8,602 nucleotides of DNA from a bacterium (GTDB lineage: Bacteria; Nitrospinota_A; UBA7883; JACRGQ01), in contig JAKAGL010000085.1 of the NCBI GenBank assembly GCA_021815535.1, forward strand, positions 1-8,602, given 5' to 3'. Below the pieces are notes generated by a model. The model had not been told where the DNA came from, ran no database searches, and saw only the letters and a list, made by a program, of their open reading frames with translations. The first letter of the stretch is position 1, and every line of letters begins with the position of its first letter. Positions 1-4,475 of this stretch are shown piece after piece. Made by a program: the position numbers and the translations under genes.

Positions 1-490
1 CCTGGTGCACGGTGCGCTGCCAGTAGTCCAGCACCTGGCCCATCAGCTCGCCCGATGCCTTGGCCGCGGTCTCGGCCACGGCCTTGGCGGTTTCTTCGTT
101 CTCGTAGGCCGCCCCGCCCGCCTTCAGCATGGGCGCGAAGGAGCGCCCGCCCTTCTGGGCCAGGATGTCGCCGGTTGAGGGCGAAACCACCGCTCTGGCG
201 GTCGTCAAGGAGCGGCTTCGCAGGCAAAGGAAATCCTTGCGCTGTTTACGGAAAAGATTTCCCGTGGCGATGGCGGCGGGAATGGTGACGGGCTTCCGGG
301 GAGGGATCAGCACCTCGGCGGACTTCGGCTTTTCCACCTTGGCGGTTTTTACGATGGCGACCGGGGTGACCGCGGTTTTGACGATGGCAAAGGAAAGCAG
401 CAAGATAACGGCCCCCGCCGCGCCGAGATAGTATTTCGGCGGTATCAGGGACAGCCCCCTCACAAACCGGTTGTACGCTGACTGCATCAT
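1..490 (-). CDS. Single-pass membrane protein of unknown function, partial (C-terminus beyond left edge)
   Basis: The frame is open from an ATG at 490-488 to the left edge, giving 163 codons without a stop. A second ATG follows at once (487-485). An in-frame stop lies five codons upstream, so these are the first possible starts; the ribosome binding site is weak. Residues about 20-38 form one hydrophobic helix (YYLGAAGAVILLLSFAIV) after a short basic N-terminus, so the protein is probably anchored in the inner membrane with the rest in the periplasm. After the helix comes a Lys/Pro/Val-rich linker, then IPAAIATGNLFRKQRKDF, then an Ala/Glu-rich, probably helical part (about 128-150). Third codon positions are mostly G or C, which supports real coding. 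The anchor, linker and 'NLF' layout faintly recalls the GspC/PilP type of secretion or pilus periplasmic protein, but this is too weak to name it. The neighbouring genes give no help. Confidence 0.65.
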   Translation of the reverse strand, partial: MMQSAYNRFVRGLSLIPPKYYLGAAGAVILLLSFAIVKTAVTPVAIVKTAKVEKPKSAEVLIPPRKPVTIPAAIATGNLFRKQRKDFLCLRSRSLTTARAVVSPSTGDILAQKGGRSFAPMLKAGGAAYENEETAKAVAETAAKASGELMGQVLDYWQRTVHQ

Positions 491-525
491 CAGCCGTATA
501 GTTTACCAGCATCCCACATTAGAGG

Positions 526-549
526 GAAACCGGGCGGCCGCCCGGTTTC
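526..549. terminator. Perfect 24-bp GC-rich palindrome, probable bidirectional terminator
   Basis: Bases 526-549 are a perfect palindrome centred at 537/538. It folds as a 10-bp stem (GAAACCGGGC with GCCCGGTTTC) around a GGCC loop. It lies between the end of the Fe-S protein gene and the start of the leftmost gene, both on the minus strand. On the minus strand it is followed by a short pyrimidine run (TTTCCCTCT), so a Rho-independent terminator is likely, though the T-tract is imperfect. It could also be a protein-binding palindrome. Confidence 0.5.
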
Positions 550-581
550 TTGGCAGTGTCCCCGTTTAAGATTTTCAAAAA

Positions 582-661
582 ATTTCCCCTTTTGGAAAAA
601 GAGGGGAAAGGGGAGATTTATTTAAAAATCCCCTTTTGTCCCTCTTTTGCAAAGGGAAAGG
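582..661. repeat. Imperfect inverted repeat of two head-to-head C4T4-type units (REP/MITE-like)
   Basis: Two related units of about 36 bases face each other. The right unit (626-661) starts AAATCCCCTTTTGTCCCTC and ends TTTTGCAAAGGGAAAGG. The left unit (about 583-619), read on the minus strand, starts AAATCTCCCCTTTCCCCTC and ends TTTTTCCAAAAGGGGAAA. Each unit is itself partly palindromic (CCCCTTTT...AAAGGGG), and together they can fold into a long hairpin around 620-625. The pattern resembles the 'AAATCCCCCT...CAAAGGGGG' repeats I recall as dispersed intergenic elements in many environmental bacteria. Its base composition is unlike the coding DNA around it. It may also help end transcription of the Fe-S gene. 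Confidence 0.6.
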
Positions 662-702
662 CCGCAGCGTGCATTTTTTTTCTCAGCGCAACTGCCGGGG
701 GG

Positions 703-1962
703 CTACCGGTTTTGCAGGGCGCGGCGGATGACCTCGGCGGTGGAGAGAACTTCCACGCCCGGCGCGAAGCGGTTCACCATGTCGAGCAGTTGCATCTCGC
801 ACGAGGGGCACTCGGTCGCCACGATCTGCGCGCCGCTGGCCTTGATATTCTCGGCCTTGCGCTTACCGATCTCAACCGAGTCGCCGTAGTAGTTTGCCGA
901 GAATGTCCCCGCGCCGCCGCAACAGCGGTCCGCCTCGGCCATCTCGATGAATTCCACCCCCGGCAGGCGGCGCAGGATCTCGCGCGGTTCTTTCACCACC
1001 TTCATCCCGCGCGAGAGGTGGCAGGGGTCGTGATATGTCACTTTCAGCTTCGGCCCCGAGTGTTCTTTCACCGGTAGGCGGGAAAGCAATTGTCCCGCCA
1101 GCAGTTTTTGAAAGTCGATGACTGTATCGGAGAATTTTTGGGTTGCGGCCCCCGGCACGAGGTCGGGATAGATCTTCTGCAACACATCGCCGCAGGTGGC
1201 GCAGGCGGTGACGATGCAATCGGCCCCGGCGTTGGCGAAGAGCGCCAGGTTTTTCATCGCCATCAGTTCGGCGCTGGCCCGGTCGCCGGCGAAAAAGGCG
1301 GGCGCGCCGCAGCAGACCTCATCTTTGACGAGGACGACTTCCGCGCCGCAGAGCGTAAGGATGTCGACCACCGCTTTGCCCCCCTCCGTAAAAACCCAGT
1401 CCGCCATGCAACCGGTGAAGAAGGCGACGCGCATTATCTTTTCCCCTTGCGCGGGGATGACCTCGGGCAACGATCCCTTCAGGCTGGTGAAACGGAAGGC
1501 CGGGAGCGGCTTCTTTTTGCCCGCATGCGTCATCGCCTTCATGCCGGGGAAAACGGGGGGAAGAAGGTTGAACAACCGTGTGGCGATGCCCATGCACCAC
1601 GCCAGCGGCGGCATCAGGGCGCGGTTCGGCAGGATTTTTGAGAAGATGAATTTCGGGATGAAGCCGAGGCCGCGTTTTTTCCTGATCTCATTGCGCGCGG
1701 CGGTGATGACCTTCACCGGGTCGGCTCCGGCGGGGCAGGCCTCTACGCAGGCCATGCAGGAAAGGCAGTGATCGAAGGTGGGGGCCAGCGTTTCCGTCGG
1801 CTCCAGCTCTCCCGCCAGCAAAGCTTTTGCCAGCAGCGCCTTTCCGCGCGCGGCGTCGTGCTCCATCCGGCTCAACTGGTAGGTGGGGCAATCCGGGTGG
1901 CACCCGCCGCAGAGGACGCACTTGTCGATCAGGGGTTGGTAGTCTTTCAGCTCCTTGTGCAT
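703..1962 (-). CDS. GlcF/HdrD-like (Fe-S)-binding oxidoreductase subunit with two CCG domains
   Basis: This 419-residue protein has the layout of the glycolate oxidase iron-sulfur subunit GlcF and heterodisulfide reductase subunit D families. Two ferredoxin-type [4Fe-4S] motifs come first: C15-x2-C18-x2-C21-x3-C25-P and C66-x2-C69-x2-C72-x3-C76-P. Two CCG domains follow. The first has C184 (FFTGCM), C217-C218 (EVCCGAP) and C254/C257. The second has C314 (YHDPCHLSRG), C347-C348 (DRCCGGAG) and C385/C388 (ECPSC). All key cysteines are present and the length is normal for GlcF-like proteins. It should be a cytoplasmic or membrane-peripheral electron carrier that passes electrons from a flavin dehydrogenase (GlcD/LldD type) to quinone or another acceptor. 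No such flavoprotein gene lies beside it, so the substrate is unknown. The ATG at 1962 is the only reasonable start: the cytochrome stop codon is in the same frame 39 bases upstream with no start between. The ribosome binding site is weak (GAGAG close to ATG), which suggests translation within an operon. GlcF versus a general CCG-domain reductase cannot be settled here. Confidence 0.88.
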   Translation of the reverse strand: MHKELKDYQPLIDKCVLCGGCHPDCPTYQLSRMEHDAARGKALLAKALLAGELEPTETLAPTFDHCLSCMACVEACPAGADPVKVITAARNEIRKKRGLGFIPKFIFSKILPNRALMPPLAWCMGIATRLFNLLPPVFPGMKAMTHAGKKKPLPAFRFTSLKGSLPEVIPAQGEKIMRVAFFTGCMADWVFTEGGKAVVDILTLCGAEVVLVKDEVCCGAPAFFAGDRASAELMAMKNLALFANAGADCIVTACATCGDVLQKIYPDLVPGAATQKFSDTVIDFQKLLAGQLLSRLPVKEHSGPKLKVTYHDPCHLSRGMKVVKEPREILRRLPGVEFIEMAEADRCCGGAGTFSANYYGDSVEIGKRKAENIKASGAQIVATECPSCEMQLLDMVNRFAPGVEVLSTAEVIRRALQNR

Positions 1963-2001
1963 GCTCTCAGGATAGCTGAAAGAGCGGCCAAATGGGAAAC
2001 G

Positions 2002-2529
2002 TTACTGGCGGAACATCTCGTGACAGGCGGTGCATTTGGCCAGCATGGCGTCGAGGGCCTTAAGCGACTTGCCGGTATCTTTCGTTTTCAGTGCTTCGGC
2101 CAGCGCATCGCCGCTTTTGTGGAAGTCGAGCGCCATCGTGCGGAACGTTTCGTTGGGCATGTTGTCGCACATCTGCTTCATCTGCGCGGTGAGACCCAGT
2201 TTTTCTTTCGCGGTTTTGGAGGCCGCCGCAAAGTCGTTCGCGCCCATGTAATGAACCACGTCCGCCGCCGCTTTCAGGTGTTCGCGCATGTTGGCTTTTT
2301 GGTGTTGCGCCATCATCGGCGGCAGGTTGAGCGGTATGCGTTTGTCATCCATCATCTTGCCGTCCATCATGTGGCCGCCCATCATCTGACCGCCCCCCAT
2401 GTCATGCATCATGTGGCCGGATTGCATATCTCCCATCATGGGATGCGCGGTATCGGCGGCGTTACCGGTGCCGTAGGCGGCAAAGACGATGGCGATGGCT
2501 CCGAAAAGGTACAGAAGGATGCGAATCAT
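2002..2529 (-). CDS. Secreted cytochrome c'-like monohaem protein with Met/His-rich N-terminal region
   Basis: This 175-residue protein starts with a signal peptide (residues 1 to about 25: IRILLYLFGAIAIVFAAYG core, cleavage likely near GNAA-D) and should be periplasmic. Residues 29-60 hold 12 methionines and 4 histidines, in patterns such as GHMMHDMGGGQMMGGHMM, a composition typical of copper-binding segments. Residues about 72-175 look like an alpha-helical bundle (MREHLKAAADVVHYMGANDFAAA, then a helix with FHKSGDAL) ending in a single haem c motif C166-T-A-C169-H170 followed by EMFR. A CxxCH followed by an aromatic and Arg at the very C-terminus is the hallmark of the cytochrome c' fold. 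The start is firm: AAAGGAGGT (2543-2535) sits five bases before the ATG. It is 39 bases upstream of the Fe-S gene on the same strand, probably in one transcript. Likely roles are electron transfer, or binding of small gases or metals; which one is inference. The Met/His segment is not part of the classical cytochrome c' family. Confidence 0.85.
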   Translation of the reverse strand: MIRILLYLFGAIAIVFAAYGTGNAADTAHPMMGDMQSGHMMHDMGGGQMMGGHMMDGKMMDDKRIPLNLPPMMAQHQKANMREHLKAAADVVHYMGANDFAAASKTAKEKLGLTAQMKQMCDNMPNETFRTMALDFHKSGDALAEALKTKDTGKSLKALDAMLAKCTACHEMFRQ

Positions 2530-2534
2530 TGAAG

Positions 2535-2573
2535 ACCTCCTTTGTATGTGTAATTTCAGCTAGCACCATTATA
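2535..2573 (-). promoter_or_regulatory. Candidate -10 element and strong Shine-Dalgarno for the cytochrome gene
   Basis: On the minus strand a perfect TATAAT (2573-2568) lies about 39 bases before the ATG, in the spacer after gatB. AAAGGAGGT (2543-2535) follows, five bases from the start codon. No good -35 hexamer is visible at the usual distance, so the promoter call is tentative. The ribosome binding site is clear and is the strongest in the window. Confidence 0.45.
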
Positions 2574-2609
2574 GATGCCGGGCGCGGCCAAAGGTTTCAG
2601 AAAATCATT

Positions 2610-2625
2610 CCCCCTGATGCGGGGG
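2610..2625 (-). terminator. Short GC hairpin just after gatB, weak intrinsic terminator
   Basis: CCCCC (2610-2614), a six-base loop and GGGGG (2621-2625) form a 5-bp GC stem that begins four bases beyond the gatB stop on the minus strand. It is followed on that strand by GAATGATTTTC, which has only a short T-run. The position suits a gatB terminator that separates it from the cytochrome gene, but the stem is short. Confidence 0.4.
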
Positions 2626-2629
2626 CCGG

Positions 2630-4066
2630 TCAACCGAGCTTTTCTTTCAGTATCTTGTTCACGAGGGCGGGGTTGGCTTTCCCTTTAGAGGCCTGCATGA
2701 CTTGGCCCACGAAAAAGCCCATCAGCTTCACCTTGCCCGCTTTGTATTGGGCCGCGTTGTCTGGGTTGGCGGCGATAACGCCATCGACGATCTTTTCCAG
2801 TTCGCCGGTATCGGATATCTGCACCAGCCCTTTTTCGGCCACCACCGTTTTGGCGTCCTTGCCGGTCTGCTCCATGCCGGCGAAAACATCTTTTGCCAGC
2901 TTGCCGCTGATGGTGCCGTTCTTTATCAGTTCCAGCATCCCGTGAAGCATGGCGGCGGTGACGGGGCATTGTTCGATCTCCAGCTGGCGTTCCTTCAGGA
3001 TACGCAGTACGTCGGTCATGATCCAGTTGCTGGCGGTCTTGGGGTCGCTTCCCATCTTGACCACGGCCTCGAAGTAATGGGCCACCTTCTGGTCTTCGGC
3101 CATCTGCACGGCGTCGTATTCGGGGATGCCGTATTCCCGCTGGAACCGGGCGATCTTGGCGTCCGGCAGTTCCGGCAGGGTGGCGGCCACTTCGTTCTTC
3201 CATTCTTCGGAAACGCGCAGGGGCACGAGGTCGGGGTCGGGGAAATAGCGGTAGTCGTTCGCCTCTTCCTTGCTCCGCATCGAAACGGTGATGTTCTTGA
3301 CGCTATCCCACAGGCGCGTTTCCTGTATCACGCGCCCGCCGTCGTCGAGCAGGTCGCTTTGGCGTTCGATCTCGTAATCGATGGCCTTCTGGATAAAGCG
3401 GAAGGAGTTCACGTTTTTCACTTCGGCCTTGGTGCCGAACTTTTCCTGCCCGAAGGGGCGCACCGAGACGTTGGCGTCGGCGCGGAAGGAGCCTTCCTCC
3501 ATGTTGCAGTCGCTCACGCCGGTGTAGCGCAGGATGGAGTGGAGCTTTTCGAGATACGCTTTGGCCTCTTCGCTGTTGCGCATATCGGCCTCGCTGACGA
3601 TCTCGATGAGCGGCACGCCGGTACGGTTGAGATCGACATAGCTGTGGGCGGGGTCGCCCAGATTTTCGCCGTGGATGTTCTTTCCGGCGTCTTCTTCCAT
3701 ATGTATGCGGTGGATGCGGATGCGCTTGTGCGCGCCGTTTGCCACGATGTCGATGTGGCCGTTCACCGCCAGCGGCTGTTCGTATTGCGATATCTGGTAG
3801 CCCTTCGGCAGGTCGGGGTAGAAGTAGTTTTTCCGCGCCCAGCGGCTCACTTCGTTGATGGTGCAATTGAGGGCCAACGCGGCGCGCATGGCTTTCGCCA
3901 CCACCTCCCTGTTGAGTACCGGCAGTACCCCCGGCATGCCGAGGCAGATGGGGCAGGTTTGCGTGTTGGGCGCGGCGCCGAATTCGGTGGAGCATCCACA
4001 GAATATCTTTGATTTCGTGTTGAGCTGGGAGTGCACCTCCAGCCCGATAACCGGTTCGTATTTCAT
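2630..4066 (-). CDS. gatB: Aspartyl/glutamyl-tRNA(Asn/Gln) amidotransferase subunit B
   Basis: This is a full-length 478-residue GatB. With GatA and GatC it converts Glu-tRNA(Gln) and/or Asp-tRNA(Asn) to the amidated forms in the cytoplasm; GatB binds the tRNA and activates the carboxylate with ATP. The N-terminus has the family signature EPVIGLEVHSQL (residues 4-15). FCGCS and CPICLG then supply C23, C25, C38 and C41, matching the zinc-binding cysteines of many GatB proteins. KNYFYPDLPKGYQISQYEQP is at about 79-98, HMEEDAGK at 122-129, DLNRTGVPLIEIVSE at 145-159, and KNVNSFRFIQKAIDYE at 217-232. The C-terminal helical and YqeY-like tail spans about 300-478 and ends normally (NPALVNKILKEKLG). 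E10, H12 and E124/E125 fall where I recall the metal site of the kinase centre. An in-frame TAG lies three codons upstream, so the ATG at 4066 is the start; the ribosome binding site is weak. gatA and gatC are not beside it, so they must be encoded elsewhere. Confidence 0.98.
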   Translation of the reverse strand: MKYEPVIGLEVHSQLNTKSKIFCGCSTEFGAAPNTQTCPICLGMPGVLPVLNREVVAKAMRAALALNCTINEVSRWARKNYFYPDLPKGYQISQYEQPLAVNGHIDIVANGAHKRIRIHRIHMEEDAGKNIHGENLGDPAHSYVDLNRTGVPLIEIVSEADMRNSEEAKAYLEKLHSILRYTGVSDCNMEEGSFRADANVSVRPFGQEKFGTKAEVKNVNSFRFIQKAIDYEIERQSDLLDDGGRVIQETRLWDSVKNITVSMRSKEEANDYRYFPDPDLVPLRVSEEWKNEVAATLPELPDAKIARFQREYGIPEYDAVQMAEDQKVAHYFEAVVKMGSDPKTASNWIMTDVLRILKERQLEIEQCPVTAAMLHGMLELIKNGTISGKLAKDVFAGMEQTGKDAKTVVAEKGLVQISDTGELEKIVDGVIAANPDNAAQYKAGKVKLMGFFVGQVMQASKGKANPALVNKILKEKLG

Positions 4067-4074
4067 GGGTGCCT

Positions 4075-4103
4075 ATTAAAGCGGGGATTGGGGATGAAAT
4101 CAA
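4075..4103 (-). promoter_or_regulatory. Candidate sigma70-type promoter of gatB
   Basis: On the minus strand TTGATT (4103-4098) and TTTAAT (4080-4075) are separated by exactly 17 bases. They match the -35 and -10 consensus at 4 of 6 and 5 of 6 positions. The ATG of gatB is only eight bases after the -10, so a transcript from here would have almost no leader. This is the best-spaced pair I found near gatB, but chance matches of this quality are common. Confidence 0.35.
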
Positions 4104-4155
4104 TTTGAAAAAGAGGGAAGCGGTACAACAGAGGGTCTTTTTAGATATCGCTCGG

Positions 4156-4170
4156 CGATGATCATTCTCA
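4156..4170. promoter_or_regulatory. Fur-box-like 7-1-7 sequence
   Basis: On the minus strand the 15 bases read TGAGAATGATCATCG. Against the 7-1-7 Fur consensus (TGATAAT-N-ATTATCA) 11 of 14 informative positions match. It sits in the divergent spacer about 60-70 bases upstream of the candidate kinase -10 and about 60 bases upstream of the candidate gatB promoter. Neither neighbour is an obvious iron-regulated gene, so this may be chance. Confidence 0.22.
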
Positions 4171-4206
4171 TCCTGCCGCTTGATTGATTAAGCGAACCCA
4201 GATGTT

Positions 4207-4247
4207 ATTATATGTTACATTTTATTGCTATAATCGTAGCATATAAT
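4207..4247 (+). promoter_or_regulatory. Extended -10 promoter candidate inside nested inverted repeats
   Basis: TGCTATAAT (4226-4234) is a perfect extended -10 (TGnTATAAT) on the plus strand, which can work without a good -35. It overlaps the hairpin-like pair TGCTA (4226-4230) and TAGCA (4237-4241). Both lie inside a larger perfect pair, ATTATATG (4207-4214) and CATATAAT (4240-4247), which itself contains a second TATAAT. The layout suits a promoter overlapped by an operator for the kinase gene. The leader would be about 235 bases long. Confidence 0.4.
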
Positions 4248-4463
4248 CTTGGTAATGTCGTTGAAATTGCATATTATTCGGAAAAATATAGAATTTTATC
4301 CATTAAAAAGATTAAATAACCTAAAATAGTAATATTGACATGGAAACGCGCCAAAAAAAGGGGGCTTATTGCAGAAATGCGGGAGCCTTTAATACATGTC
4401 AAAAAAAGGCCGTGAAACGGTGGAACGAAACGATCAAACCATAGGGCAACGTAACAGTATTTG

Positions 4464-4471
4464 GTGAGGGG
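4464..4471 (+). promoter_or_regulatory. Ribosome binding site that sets the kinase start at 4476
   Basis: GTGAGGGG lies four bases before the ATG at 4476. The in-frame upstream TTG (4461) and GTG (4464) lie before or within this purine-rich site and have no good site of their own. The ATG is therefore preferred over the longer TTG reading. Confidence 0.55.
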
Positions 4472-4475
4472 CATC

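Larger units (their letters stand above)
4067..4475. other. Divergent intergenic region between gatB and the sensor kinase gene
   Basis: This 409-base spacer holds no convincing gene. It becomes clearly AT-rich from about 4200 to 4350. It should carry promoters for both flanking genes. Visible elements are a possible gatB promoter, a Fur-box-like sequence, an imperfect 18-bp palindrome at 4177-4194 (CGCTT...AAGCG), nested inverted repeats around a perfect extended -10, a possible structured leader at about 4356-4390 (GGCT...AGCC enclosing GCA-GAAA-TGC with a GNRA loop) and a 23-codon open frame ending just before the kinase start. Confidence 0.7.

Noticed and set aside
246..512. Minus-strand open frame of 88 codons starting at 512
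   Set aside because: The neighbouring frame from 490 has better third-position GC, a membrane helix and stays open to the window edge; the 88-codon frame stops early and has no features.
2702..4012. Plus-strand open frame of 436 codons opposite gatB
   Set aside because: gatB is certain on the other strand; the long frame is a by-product of its GC-rich codon use and resembles no protein.
4335..4370. Perfect TTGACA (4335-4340) as a -35 for the kinase
   Set aside because: No acceptable -10 lies 16-18 bases downstream; the nearest AT-rich hexamer is too far.
4400..4460. Possible c-di-GMP (GEMM) riboswitch in the kinase leader, suggested by a GNRA hairpin and CAAACC/GGGCAA-like pieces
   Set aside because: The conserved elements are not in the right order or spacing and the second stem is missing.
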